From: Caballeronia sp. BR00000012568055
Lineage (GTDB): Bacteria; Pseudomonadota; Gammaproteobacteria; Burkholderiales; Burkholderiaceae
Direction of reading: 5' to 3'
Assembly: GCF_029439455.1 (NCBI RefSeq)
Contig: NZ_JAQFVG010000109.1
Span: 60,467-124,466, forward strand
DNA length: 64,000 bases
The position numbers were made by a program, and so were the translations under genes. Shown here piece by piece: positions 34,519 through 43,080 of the stretch (positions are counted from its first letter, which is position 1; every line of letters begins with the position of its first letter). The notes beneath the pieces were generated by a model, which worked only from the letters and a program-made list of their open reading frames with translations, was not told where the DNA came from and made no database searches.

Positions 34519-35721
34519 ATGCAGGCACCTCAATCCGGAACCGACACACTTTTTCTGTTGCTGGGCGCCGCAATGGTGCTTGCCATGCACGCAGGTTTTG
34601 CGTTCCTTGAACTCGGCACCGTGCGCCGCGAAAATCAGGTCAACGCTTTAGTAAAGATACTCGTCGACTTCGCCGTTTCGACGCTTGCGTACTTCTTTAT
34701 CGGCTACAACATCGCTTACGGTGTGCAATTCATGCATAGCGCGGATGTGCTCGCACAACACAACGGCTATGCGTTAGTGCGATTCTTTTTCCTGCTGACC
34801 TTCGCCGCCGCCATTCCTGCAATCGTTTCGGGCGGCATTGCAGAGCGATCGAAATTCAATCCGCAACTCTTTGCGACTTGCGTGATCGTCGGCTTTATTT
34901 ATCCATTGCTCGAAGGCATGGCGTGGAACGAGCGCTTTGGCATTCAGGCATGGTTGACGCAAGCATTTGGCGCGCCATTTCACGACTTTGCAGGATCGGT
35001 GGTCGTGCATGCCTTTGGCGGCTGGGTCGCCTTGCCTGCGGTTTTGCTGCTAGGGCCGCGTCACGGGCGTTATCACAAGGACGGGCGCATTGCGGCGCAT
35101 CCGCCATCGAGCATCCCGTTTCTTGCGCTCGGCGCATGGGTATTGGCGGTCGGCTGGTTCGGCTTCAATGTGATGAGCGCACAGACGGTCGATAAGATCA
35201 GCGGACTCGTCGCGGTCAATTCTTTAATGGCGATGGTTGGCGGCACATTGGCCGCGTGGTTCGCCGGTCGCAACGATCCCGGCTTCACGTATAACGGGCC
35301 GCTTGCGGGACTGGTGGCGGTGTGCGCGGGTTCGGATCTAATGCATCCGTTGGGCGCGCTTATTGTCGGCGCGGTGGCGGGCGTATTGTTCGTGCAGATG
35401 TTCACGTGCGTGCAAAACCGCTGGCGTATCGACGATGTTTTGGGCGTATGGCCATTGCATGGCATGTGCGGCGCTTGGGGCGGTATTGCGGCAGGCATCT
35501 TCGGGCAAAAGACGTTTGGCGGTATCGGCGGTGTGTCGATCTGGTCGCAGAGCATCGGCACGGTCGGTGCAATCGTGCTGGCGCTCGTGGGTGGCGGCGT
35601 GGTGTACGGCGCGATCAAAATGACAGTTGGATTGCGGCTCGATCGCGAAGAAGAATTCAATGGCGCGGATCTGGCCATTCATCGCATCTCGTCTACACCC
35701 GATCGTGAAATGGCGGGCTAA
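34519..35721 (+). CDS. amtB: ammonium transporter
   Basis: 400 residues from ATG 34519; an upstream in-frame TTG lies inside the sigma-54 promoter and is not used. About eleven transmembrane helices. The twin-His pore is His164 in VVHAFGGWVALP and His314 in WPLHGMCGAWGGIAAG, and GGIAERSKF marks the conserved first half. There is no cleavable signal peptide. AmtB conducts ammonia or ammonium across the inner membrane under nitrogen limitation. The promoter is sigma-54 type with NtrC-like sites, which fits. The usual glnK partner is not adjacent. The next gene, nadE, uses ammonia, so uptake and use may be linked. Confidence 0.95.
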   Translation: MQAPQSGTDTLFLLLGAAMVLAMHAGFAFLELGTVRRENQVNALVKILVDFAVSTLAYFFIGYNIAYGVQFMHSADVLAQHNGYALVRFFFLLTFAAAIPAIVSGGIAERSKFNPQLFATCVIVGFIYPLLEGMAWNERFGIQAWLTQAFGAPFHDFAGSVVVHAFGGWVALPAVLLLGPRHGRYHKDGRIAAHPPSSIPFLALGAWVLAVGWFGFNVMSAQTVDKISGLVAVNSLMAMVGGTLAAWFAGRNDPGFTYNGPLAGLVAVCAGSDLMHPLGALIVGAVAGVLFVQMFTCVQNRWRIDDVLGVWPLHGMCGAWGGIAAGIFGQKTFGGIGGVSIWSQSIGTVGAIVLALVGGGVVYGAIKMTVGLRLDREEEFNGADLAIHRISSTPDREMAG

Positions 35722-35746
35722 GGCTTAAGGCTAAAGCTTTAGGGAA

Positions 35747-35773
35747 GTGCGTTCGGGTCTAGACTGAACGCAC
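35747..35773 (+). promoter_or_regulatory. 27-base dyad upstream of nadE
   Basis: GTGCGTTC-N11-GAACGCAC with TCTAGA close to the centre, ending 21 bases before the nadE ATG. Just before it lies the 12-bp palindrome CTAAAGCTTTAG (35731-35742). There is no T tract, so an operator for nadE (or a Rho-dependent end for amtB) is more likely than an intrinsic terminator. Confidence 0.45.
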
Positions 35774-35794
35774 GATATCCTTAAGGACCGCCTC

Positions 35795-36643
35795 ATGTCT
35801 AACGACCACGTGACTCGTCAGAAAGCAATCATCGAAGAACTGAAGGTCGCGCCCACGTTCGATGAACAAACCGAAATAGATGCGCGCATCGCCTTCCTTG
35901 CCGATTATCTCGACGCAGTGAAATTGAAGGTCTACGTACTTGGCATTAGCGGCGGTGTCGATTCATCCGCTGCGGGCCGTCTTGCGCAACTCGCCGTCGA
36001 ACGATTGCGCGCAGGCGGCAAAGAAGCACGCTTTATCGCGATGCGCCTGCCATATGGCACACAGCACGACGAAGCGGACGCACAACGCGCACTGGCCTTT
36101 ATCAGGCCCGACGAAACGCTCACGGTCGATATCAGACCCGCCGCCGACGCGATGCTGGCTTCGCTCGATCAGGCAGGCGCGCGTTACGCCGATGAAAAAC
36201 ACAAAGACTTCGTGCTCGGCAATATCAAGGCTCGCCAGCGCATGATTGCGCAGTATGCTGTAGCGGGCGCACGTCAGGGCTTAGTGATCGGCACTGACCA
36301 CGCGGCCGAATCCTTAATGGGATTTTTTACTAAGTATGGCGATGGCGGCGCGGATATTTTGCCGCTTTACGGCTTGAATAAGCGTCGCGTGCGCGCGCTC
36401 GCTAAAGCCTTGGGCGCAAGCGATGAGATCGTTATCAAAATGCCCACGGCAGACCTGGAGACGCTGACGCCGCAAAAGCCCGACGAGGACAGCTACGGCA
36501 TCAGTTACGACGACATCGATGATTTTCTGGAAGGTAAGCTTGTCTCCGACGCGGTCTACACCACTATCTACCGTTTCCACGACGCAACACATCACAAGCG
36601 CACGCTGCCCATTACGCCGCTAAAAAATCTTAAGCGTCTTTAG
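35795..36643 (+). CDS. nadE: NH3-dependent NAD+ synthetase
   Basis: 282 residues, the size of ammonia-type NadE (E. coli 275). AAGGA precedes the ATG. The PP-loop motif LGISGGVDSSAAGRLAQ (SGGVDSS at 52-58) binds ATP. IGTDHAAESLMGFFTKYGDGGADILPLYGLNKRRVRALAKALG and the C-terminal KRTLPITPLKNL are diagnostic. There is no N-terminal glutaminase domain, so it must use free ammonia to convert deamido-NAD to NAD in the cytoplasm. It lies 73 bases downstream of amtB on the same strand, a sensible pairing of ammonia import and use. It may be co-expressed under nitrogen limitation. Confidence 0.96.
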   Translation: MSNDHVTRQKAIIEELKVAPTFDEQTEIDARIAFLADYLDAVKLKVYVLGISGGVDSSAAGRLAQLAVERLRAGGKEARFIAMRLPYGTQHDEADAQRALAFIRPDETLTVDIRPAADAMLASLDQAGARYADEKHKDFVLGNIKARQRMIAQYAVAGARQGLVIGTDHAAESLMGFFTKYGDGGADILPLYGLNKRRVRALAKALGASDEIVIKMPTADLETLTPQKPDEDSYGISYDDIDDFLEGKLVSDAVYTTIYRFHDATHHKRTLPITPLKNLKRL

Positions 36644-36665
36644 CCAAACCTCAAGCGCAGCCAAG

Positions 36666-36680
36666 GCGCATTTAATGCGC
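36666..36680. repeat. palindrome and partial copy upstream of the hybrid kinase
   Basis: GCGCATT-T-AATGCGC is a perfect 7-1-7 dyad at 36666-36680. A partial copy GGCGCATTAAAAG begins 28 bases later near 36694. It lies between nadE and the kinase gene and is a possible operator. Confidence 0.3.
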
Positions 36681-36818
36681 GGTTGACGTGTCTGGCGCAT
36701 TAAAAGAAAATGCCCGGCCCTTAAGAAAATAAGGCGAGAAATTGCGCTAAGTGTGCGCTATGCCGCAGAGCGCGTACCGGTTACGATATACCGGTCGATT
36801 TCCCTGGAGGCGAACGGC

Positions 36819-39017
36819 TTGAGTTCCTCTGAGACCGCGACACTAGACCTGCCATTGCCCACGCGCAATTTCGCGCTGACGCGGCGTGTGCTGTTGCTCG
36901 TGCTCGCCGCATCGGTTTTGATTCCGCTCGCTTGTCTCAGCATCTATGGCTATTACGATATTCAGCGCCGCTATGTGGACGCCGAGGAACTGACCGAGCG
37001 CCTGTCGCGCGTTGCGAACGAGCACGCGCTCAAGGTGCTGGACCTCAATCAACAACTGGAAGCGCGCGTCGTCGATATGCTGGGCGATAGCGACGATGCC
37101 AATATCACCAGCCGTCAGGAAGCGCTGCATCGCACGCTGGACGATATGAGCGGCACGCTCCCGCAGGTCGCGGCCATTTCCGTGTTCAGTGCAGAAGGCG
37201 TGCTGCTGGCCAATAGCCGGTTCTATCCCGCGCCTTCCGTTTCCATCGCCGATCGCGATGACTTCGTCTCGGCGCGCGCGGTTGCGCCCGTGACGTATTT
37301 CTCGTTGCCCTTACGTGGCAAGGTCGCGCAATCCGATGTATTTACCACTACGATGGGCCGCATTTCGCACGACGGACATTTTCTCGGCGTGGTCTCCATC
37401 GCGTTGAAACGCAGCTATTTCACGGACTTTTATCGCGAACTCGCAGCGGGCGATCAGGCGCTCGTCATTGGGTTGTATCGGCGTGATGGCGGCATTCTGG
37501 TGCGCTATCCGGCCAATCCGGATGGCACGCAGCCCACCACCAATTCGCCGTTCACGAACGCGTTTCGCAATAACGAGTTGTATGGGCGTCTGCAAATGAG
37601 TTCGTCGATCGATCACGTCGAGCGTGTGCTCGCGTATCGGCGTGTGGGCGACTATCCGCTCTATGTCGCGACGGGCTACGCCACGTCGGTCATCGAAACG
37701 TACTGGCTGTATCACCTCATGCTCGTGTCGGCTATTGCGGCGCTGCCATGCTTGGCGATATGGCTGTTGATCGCGTTTTCCATTCGGCGCGTCAATGCTG
37801 AACAGGCCGCGTGGGAGCGCTGGCAGGCAGAAGTCGCGACGCGTCTTTCAATGGAAGCGTCGAGCCGTCAATTGCGACGCATGGGCGCTTTAGGCAATCT
37901 CGTCGCGAACGTGGCGCACGATTTCAATAATTTGCTGATGGTCGTGGCATCGAATATGGAGCTGGCGCGCCACAAACATTTCAATGACGTCGAGAGCGAA
38001 GTGCTTGCGGTCGAGCGCGCGACTTCTGGTGCGGAATCTTTAGCGCGCCGTTTATTGAGCGTTGCGCGCAAGAGTCCGCTTAAACAAGAATTACTCGATC
38101 CAACCGCGTGGCTGCGAAGCGTGCTCGATACCGTCAGGGCTGCTGTGCATCTCAACGTTACGGTAACGCTCGAATTATCGCCCGATGTATGGTGGGTGAC
38201 TGCTGATCACGTCGAACTCGAGCTTGCCTTGGTGAATATCGCCGTCAATGCACATGAGGCCATGCCACATGGCGGGCGTATCGTCATTCGTTGTCAGAAC
38301 GCGCGCGTACGCGGCAATGAAACCGATATTCCGGACGGTGAATATGTGCTCGTCTCCATTACCGACAACGGCGAAGGCATGCCCGACGCGGTACTGAGGC
38401 GCGCGTTCGAACCGCTCTTTACTACTAAGGAACGCGGTGCAGGGACGGGCCTTGGCTTAGCGCAAGTCATGTCCGCATGCGAGCAAGCGGGCGGCACGGC
38501 GCGCATCACAAGCGTGCCGGGTGCGGGCACGACCGTTCGCCTTTATCTGCCGCGTCATCAGGGTCCTGTGCCAGTTACTCATGCACCTGCCATGCCGATC
38601 GTCGAAAAAGCGATGCCTGAGACGGCGGTTCGTCATCCGGCAGAAGAGCATCCGTTGCGCGGGACATCGGTGCTTTTGGTTGAAGACAATGTGGACGTTG
38701 CAGCAGGTATCAATGCCGTGCTCGAAGTATGCGGATGCACGGTGCATCACGAAGACAGCGCAGATGGCGCGTTTGATTTAATGGGCGAGGGCTATAGCTT
38801 CGATCTCGTGCTATCCGATGTGCAGATGCCGGGGCGCATGAACGGCATTGATCTCGCTGAACAGATTACACGTCGCCTGCCATCGCAAAAGCTCGTGCTG
38901 ATGACGGGCTATGCAGATGAAATCGAGCGCGCGCGACATCTCGGCGTGCCGATTCTCGCCAAGCCGTTCGATATGGATGATTTACTCGACCTGATCGCGC
39001 CAGGCGTTCCGCATTAA
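36819..39017 (+). CDS. membrane-bound hybrid sensor histidine kinase / response regulator
   Basis: 732 residues from TTG 36819, chosen because GGAGG lies eight bases upstream; GTG 36753 is the longer alternative. TM1 is VLLLVLAASVLIPLACLSIYGYY; then comes a periplasmic Cache-type sensor of about 260 residues, and TM2 is MLVSAIAALPCLAIWLLIAFSI. HisKA has the H box NVAHDFNNLLMVVASNM (His367). The HATPase domain has NIAVNAHEAMPHGG, DNGEGMP and GTGLGLAQVMSACEQAGG. A C-terminal receiver domain carries Asp667 in LVLSDVQMPGRMNG and Lys in ILAKPF. No Hpt domain or separate regulator is adjacent, so the output is unknown. The Cache domain suggests sensing of a small organic ligand. Confidence 0.93.
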   Translation: MSSSETATLDLPLPTRNFALTRRVLLLVLAASVLIPLACLSIYGYYDIQRRYVDAEELTERLSRVANEHALKVLDLNQQLEARVVDMLGDSDDANITSRQEALHRTLDDMSGTLPQVAAISVFSAEGVLLANSRFYPAPSVSIADRDDFVSARAVAPVTYFSLPLRGKVAQSDVFTTTMGRISHDGHFLGVVSIALKRSYFTDFYRELAAGDQALVIGLYRRDGGILVRYPANPDGTQPTTNSPFTNAFRNNELYGRLQMSSSIDHVERVLAYRRVGDYPLYVATGYATSVIETYWLYHLMLVSAIAALPCLAIWLLIAFSIRRVNAEQAAWERWQAEVATRLSMEASSRQLRRMGALGNLVANVAHDFNNLLMVVASNMELARHKHFNDVESEVLAVERATSGAESLARRLLSVARKSPLKQELLDPTAWLRSVLDTVRAAVHLNVTVTLELSPDVWWVTADHVELELALVNIAVNAHEAMPHGGRIVIRCQNARVRGNETDIPDGEYVLVSITDNGEGMPDAVLRRAFEPLFTTKERGAGTGLGLAQVMSACEQAGGTARITSVPGAGTTVRLYLPRHQGPVPVTHAPAMPIVEKAMPETAVRHPAEEHPLRGTSVLLVEDNVDVAAGINAVLEVCGCTVHHEDSADGAFDLMGEGYSFDLVLSDVQMPGRMNGIDLAEQITRRLPSQKLVLMTGYADEIERARHLGVPILAKPFDMDDLLDLIAPGVPH

Positions 39018-39023
39018 GACGGC

Positions 39024-39467
39024 CTAGCCTTTTCCAACAGCGCGTGCGCCTACTAAAGGATTAAAGCCAGCGGATTTTTGCTTAGGCGCGGTTTTCTTAG
39101 CGGCGGCGGTGCGCTTGCCATCGGAATCGTTGCCGCCGAGTTGCGCCAGAAGTGATTCATCGTCCTCAGTTTCTTCGACCGCGCTATTTCCAGTCAGATG
39201 CTCGACAACCGAGAGAAAGTCTTTCTGAGCCGAACGTAAAGCGCGCCCCGGCATCATGGTGAGTACGACGGCTTCTTGTACGGAATGCTTATCGACTGTT
39301 TTGAGCGTCGCGGTTGCGGACCAATCAACGCCGCTGTCCGCATACGCAGCGATCACGTGATGAAGCACAGCAGGCGAAAGCACGCCTGCATCGTAAAGGG
39401 CGACGATTTGCTTTTCCGCAAGCGAAAACAGCAAAGGCGCGCCGGCCTTAGGCTTTCGCGCAGCCAT
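39024..39467 (-). CDS. conserved hypothetical protein coupled to a PQQ-type dehydrogenase gene
   Basis: 147 residues. A folded N-terminal part (LLFSLAEKQIVALYDAGVLSPAVLHHVIAAYADSGVDWS) precedes an acidic linker (EETEDDESLLAQLGG) and a Lys/Ala-rich C-terminus (KRTAAAKKTAPKQKSAGFNPLVGARAVGKG). No signal peptide. Its start codon overlaps the stop of the upstream dehydrogenase-like gene by one base (TAATG), so translation is probably coupled. Family not recognised. Confidence 0.65.
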   Translation of the reverse strand: MAARKPKAGAPLLFSLAEKQIVALYDAGVLSPAVLHHVIAAYADSGVDWSATATLKTVDKHSVQEAVVLTMMPGRALRSAQKDFLSVVEHLTGNSAVEETEDDESLLAQLGGNDSDGKRTAAAKKTAPKQKSAGFNPLVGARAVGKG

Positions 39468-40774
39468 TATTTAGCCGCCGGCGCAACACGCCACACCGCA
39501 TTGCCGACGTCATCCGCCACAAGCAAAGCGCCCGTATGATCGATCGCGACGCCGACGGGCCGTCCTTGCGCGCGCCCGTCCGAAGACAGAAAGCCCGTCA
39601 GGATATCTTCGGGTGGTCCCGACGGTTTGCCATCGGTAAAAGGCACGAATACGACCTTATATCCGCTTCTGGGCTTGCGATTCCACGACCCATGCTGACC
39701 GACAAATGCGCCATTCCAGTAATGCTGCGGAAATACTTTGGCATCGTAAAATACAAGGCCGAGCGATGCCGTGTGCGCGCCTAGCGCATAGTCGGGCGCG
39801 ATAGCGGATTGCACTTTAGCGTCATCTTGAGGCTTGACCCGATCATCGACATGTTGGCCGTAATAGCTATAAGGCCAGCCATAAAACGCGCCATCCTTAA
39901 CGGCGGTCATATAGTCGGGCACCAGATCGTTACCCAGCTCGTCGCGTTCATTGACTACGGTCCAAAGCGCGCCGCTTTGCGGCTGCCATGACATGCCATT
40001 CGGATTGCGCAAGCCGCTCGCGTAAAGCCGTGTCTGCTTGGTGTCGATATCCACTTCGAGAATGGCCGCACGGCTTTGCTCTGCATCGATGCCATTTTCC
40101 GCGACGTTGCTATTCGAACCGACTGTCACGTAAAGCTTCTTGCCGTCGGGACTGGCGATAATGTTCTTGGTCCAGTGATGATTGATCGGCCCTGCAGGCA
40201 AGTCGATAAATCTCTCACCGGGCGTCGTGATCTGCGTCTCACCGGTCTGATACTTGAAGCGCATGATTGAATCGGTATTCGCGACATAGAGCTGATCGCC
40301 GATCAGCACCATGCCAAAGGGCGAATGCAGCTTGTCGATAAACACGGTGCGCGTTTCGGCAATGCCGTCGCCATTGGTATCACGCAACAAAATGATCCGA
40401 TCGGGACTTGGCACCGCAGCGCCGGCGCGCTTTTGCACCTTCTTCATCACCATCCCTTTTAGACCCGCATTTGAGTCGTGAGGCTCAGGTGCATTGCTTT
40501 CCGCGACGAGCACATCGCCATTGGGCAACGTGGTGATCCAGCGTGGATGATCGAGTCCGGTGCTGAATGCGGTGACCTCGAAGCCTGCTGGCGAGCTTGG
40601 CTTTTGTCCCTGCTGCCAAGGCTTAGCAGGCGCAATATTCACCGTCGGCAGCAGCGACTTCTTTGGCGCATCCAGCGATGGATTCGGCCCAAATCCTTTA
40701 GGATATTCTTGAGCGAATGCAGTAATGCTTGAGAGCGCGATAACGATCGCGAGTGAGAGTGTTTTCGCAGTCAA
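39467..40774 (-). CDS. periplasmic sorbosone-dehydrogenase-like beta-propeller (PQQ-dependent sugar dehydrogenase fold)
   Basis: 435 residues from TTG 40774, preceded by CAGGAG; GTG 40789 is in frame but lies upstream of the natural signal peptide ([21 protein letters not shown]). The mature protein has [62 protein letters not shown] and [23 protein letters not shown]. These are typical of the L-sorbosone / soluble aldose dehydrogenase six-blade propeller (COG2133). Many members bind PQQ and Ca2+ and oxidise sugars or aldehydes in the periplasm. A lone pqqA lies 2 kb away on the same strand. The next gene is coupled through TAATG. The substrate is unknown. Confidence 0.88.
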   Translation of the reverse strand: MTAKTLSLAIVIALSSITAFAQEYPKGFGPNPSLDAPKKSLLPTVNIAPAKPWQQGQKPSSPAGFEVTAFSTGLDHPRWITTLPNGDVLVAESNAPEPHDSNAGLKGMVMKKVQKRAGAAVPSPDRIILLRDTNGDGIAETRTVFIDKLHSPFGMVLIGDQLYVANTDSIMRFKYQTGETQITTPGERFIDLPAGPINHHWTKNIIASPDGKKLYVTVGSNSNVAENGIDAEQSRAAILEVDIDTKQTRLYASGLRNPNGMSWQPQSGALWTVVNERDELGNDLVPDYMTAVKDGAFYGWPYSYYGQHVDDRVKPQDDAKVQSAIAPDYALGAHTASLGLVFYDAKVFPQHYWNGAFVGQHGSWNRKPRSGYKVVFVPFTDGKPSGPPEDILTGFLSSDGRAQGRPVGVAIDHTGALLVADDVGNAVWRVAPAAK

Positions 40775-40825
40775 CGTGGGCTCCTGCACTGGATATCAAG
40801 CTACCCACAGCAAACGATGTTCCAT

Positions 40826-42391
40826 TCACTCACTCGCTATACGGCGCGCTTCGTCAAGCGTGAGCTTTTCGCGCATTGCTTCGGCCAGCTTGCCCATTGC
40901 GTGATCGTGTTCGCACGCGACAATGGCGCGGACTTGGTCATCCTTTAGCAAATATGCAATGAAGTGCTGTGCGTCAAGATCGCCGTCTATTTCTACGCGA
41001 TCGGGATCTTCCGCATGGCCGAGATATTCGAAGGTCTTGTCGTAATGAAACGTCCAGAAATAAGGGACGCCTGCGTACTCTCGCTCGATACCCGCCATGT
41101 TGTAAGCCGCCACACGCGCATGCTGTTGTGCAACGCGCCAGTGTTCGATACGCACTGATTCATTCGTCTGCGGCAGCCTAAAGCGCGCGATGTCGCCCGC
41201 TGCGAAAAGATCGGGCGCTGCACGCATACTCGAATCGACGGCGAGGCCACCGTTTTCATCCAGCGCCACGCCCGCCAAAAACGCGGTGGCAGGTTCCACG
41301 CCCGTTCCCGCGACGACCATATCCGCCGCAAGCCGTTCACCCGAATCGAGCATGACTTCGCGCACCGCATTTCCACCACGAAACGCGCTGACGTGTGCAT
41401 TCATACGGAACGTAACGCCATTCTTCTCATGCAATTTCCTGAACATTTCGCCGATACGTACGCCGAATTGCTTGGCAAACGGCACCTTGCCGGGCGCAAC
41501 GACGGTCACATCGACATTGCGTTTTCTTAGACACGAAGCCACTTCCAATCCGATAAAACTCGCACCCACGATCACTGCGCGTGCATGCTCAGGCAATTCC
41601 TTTAGCGTGCTTAAGATTGCACTTGCATCATCAAGATGCCGTAGAAGATGCACGTGAGCGAGATTCGCACCGGGAATGGCCAAAGGCTTGGGAACACCGC
41701 CTGTGCAGATCAATGCGGCGTCATAGTCGTATTTGAAGCCGCTTACGAGTTCCACATGTTTGCTTTTCGCATCGAGATGCATCACGCTCGATTCGACTCG
41801 TTCGATTGCATGCTTTTCGAAGAAATCATCGTCCAGCAAGGGCGGTACTTCATCTGCTGGCATATCGCCGGAAACAACGAATTTGCTTAGCGATGTGCGG
41901 TCGTAAGGCATGGCGGCATCGTGACCGGCGAGCACGATGCGTCCGGGAAATCCCGCTTCGCGCAAGGCGGCGCATGCGGCAGCGCCTGCCGCGCCAGCGC
42001 CCGCGATCAAGATTGTTTTATCTGATTTGCCGGATGTGGGCTTTGAGCGACCGGCTTCGTCCGCTTGCAAAGACACGAACACATCGCCGTCTTTGAGTGT
42101 GACCGGATAACGCGTCAAGCCCTTTAAAGGCGGTGGCTCGACAAGACTTCCATCGCTCAGTTCGAAAGTGCCTTTATGCCATGGACAGACAATACGTCCG
42201 TTGCAGATCGCGCCTTCTTCCAGCGGTGCGCCTGCATGAGGACAATCGGCAGAGTAAGCATGCACGATCTCGCCATCACGCACGAGCAGAATGGGCGTTT
42301 CTCGAGCGTTATCGTTTTTGATGCAAACGCGCGTACCGCGCTCGGCCGACACTTCGTCCGCGCGCGCGACTTTATGCAGAGTGGGGGACAT
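40826..42391 (-). CDS. Rieske-FAD oxidoreductase (AIFM3-like / ferredoxin reductase family)
   Basis: 521 residues; GGAGAAG precedes ATG 42391. The N-terminal Rieske domain has SADCPHAGAPLEEG ... IVCPWHKGTFEL, with the two-Cys two-His cluster ligands. A pyridine nucleotide-disulfide reductase fold follows: FAD site TILIAGAGAAGAAACAALREAG, NAD(P)H site AVIVGASFIGLEVASCLRKRNVDVTVV, and LFAAGDIARF. A C-terminal reductase domain is also present (WRVAQQHARVAAYNM). The layout matches mammalian AIFM3 and bacterial ferredoxin reductases with a built-in Rieske centre. It should move electrons from NAD(P)H to an oxygenase or other acceptor; none is adjacent. It lies 51 bases upstream of the sorbosone-dehydrogenase-like gene and may share its transcript. 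Confidence 0.9.
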   Translation of the reverse strand: MSPTLHKVARADEVSAERGTRVCIKNDNARETPILLVRDGEIVHAYSADCPHAGAPLEEGAICNGRIVCPWHKGTFELSDGSLVEPPPLKGLTRYPVTLKDGDVFVSLQADEAGRSKPTSGKSDKTILIAGAGAAGAAACAALREAGFPGRIVLAGHDAAMPYDRTSLSKFVVSGDMPADEVPPLLDDDFFEKHAIERVESSVMHLDAKSKHVELVSGFKYDYDAALICTGGVPKPLAIPGANLAHVHLLRHLDDASAILSTLKELPEHARAVIVGASFIGLEVASCLRKRNVDVTVVAPGKVPFAKQFGVRIGEMFRKLHEKNGVTFRMNAHVSAFRGGNAVREVMLDSGERLAADMVVAGTGVEPATAFLAGVALDENGGLAVDSSMRAAPDLFAAGDIARFRLPQTNESVRIEHWRVAQQHARVAAYNMAGIEREYAGVPYFWTFHYDKTFEYLGHAEDPDRVEIDGDLDAQHFIAYLLKDDQVRAIVACEHDHAMGKLAEAMREKLTLDEARRIASE

Positions 42392-42504
42392 TGCGCTTCT
42401 CCGTGGCTTGACGAAGCGCCCCGCAAAAAGCGGACCGCTTAGCGCGATTGTGGAATGCGCGTTGCTAATGTTTGTTCATCGAATTCGCTAAACGGAGATC
42501 GAAG

Positions 42505-42717
42505 ATGAACACGGAGGAAGCCAAGCGCACCAACAAGACCGTGGAAGGCGGGCATCGTCCTAACGCTGCGGAAATCGAGCCTGAAAACAGGCGGTTGGAT
42601 CAGCATCCGCATCAAACGGCGGAGGTGCCTTATGGTTCAGGTGACCGGCCGGAGCCGGCAGGCAAGGGCGGAATGGAATCGCATCAGCCTTCGGAGCGCG
42701 ATTCGCAAAAGAAGTAA
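42505..42717 (+). CDS. small hydrophilic hypothetical protein
   Basis: 70 residues from ATG 42505, with GGAGA before it. Very polar and Pro/Glu/Lys/Gln-rich (MNTEEAKRTNKTVEGGHRP ... SHQPSERDSQKK) with almost no hydrophobic residues, so probably disordered. Small proteins of this type are common stress-induced hydrophilins in Burkholderia. A strong terminator follows, confirming a short transcript. Function unknown. Confidence 0.7.
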   Translation: MNTEEAKRTNKTVEGGHRPNAAEIEPENRRLDQHPHQTAEVPYGSGDRPEPAGKGGMESHQPSERDSQKK

Positions 42718-42730
42718 GTCCGAAAATTCA

Positions 42731-42763
42731 AACGGCCGCTTCAGTAACGAAGCGGCCGTTTTT
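42731..42763 (+). terminator. bidirectional intrinsic terminator
   Basis: 12-bp stem AACGGCCGCTTC/GAAGCGGCCGTT (42731-42742, 42749-42760) with a 6-base loop and TTTTT on the plus strand. On the minus strand it is followed by TTGAATTTT, so it can also end the pqqA transcript. Confidence 0.92.
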
Positions 42764-42771
42764 CATGCTGA

Positions 42772-42846
42772 TCAGCGCGTGGCAATGTACATCGTAATTT
42801 CAAAGCCGAAGCGCATGTCGGTAAATGCTGGGGTGTCCCACTTCAT
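42772..42846 (-). CDS. pqqA: pyrroloquinoline quinone precursor peptide PqqA
   Basis: 24 codons: MKWDTPAFTDMRFGFEITMY then IATR. The sequence is an obvious PqqA, with the Glu16-x3-Tyr20 pair that PqqE crosslinks to build PQQ, in the family context RFGFE-x-TMYIA. AAGGAGG lies seven bases before ATG 42846. PqqA normally heads pqqABCDE. Here a terminator follows 9 bases after the stop and no pqqB, C, D or E gene is in the window, so this is a stand-alone copy with its own transcript. A sorbosone-dehydrogenase-like, possibly PQQ-using gene is 2 kb away on the same strand. It may be an extra copy beside a complete pqq operon elsewhere. Confidence 0.93.
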   Translation of the reverse strand: MKWDTPAFTDMRFGFEITMYIATR

Positions 42847-43080
42847 AAAACCTCCTTGTGCCTTTAGGCATTTGGCAGCCTGACGGATGTCGGGCCCGCG
42901 TGGCTTTGTCATGCAAAAGCGCCGTACAAAGCCTCGCTCCATATCGACGCCTTTTTAATCCTAGCGCGATTCCGAGTTCGCTTGATTGGAAATCGCTTAC
43001 CCGATCATTTAATTTATTTATAGCCGGTGGCAATTACTGCAACTTGCGGGCGTTCATCAAGGGATTACCCTGCTTTGGCC

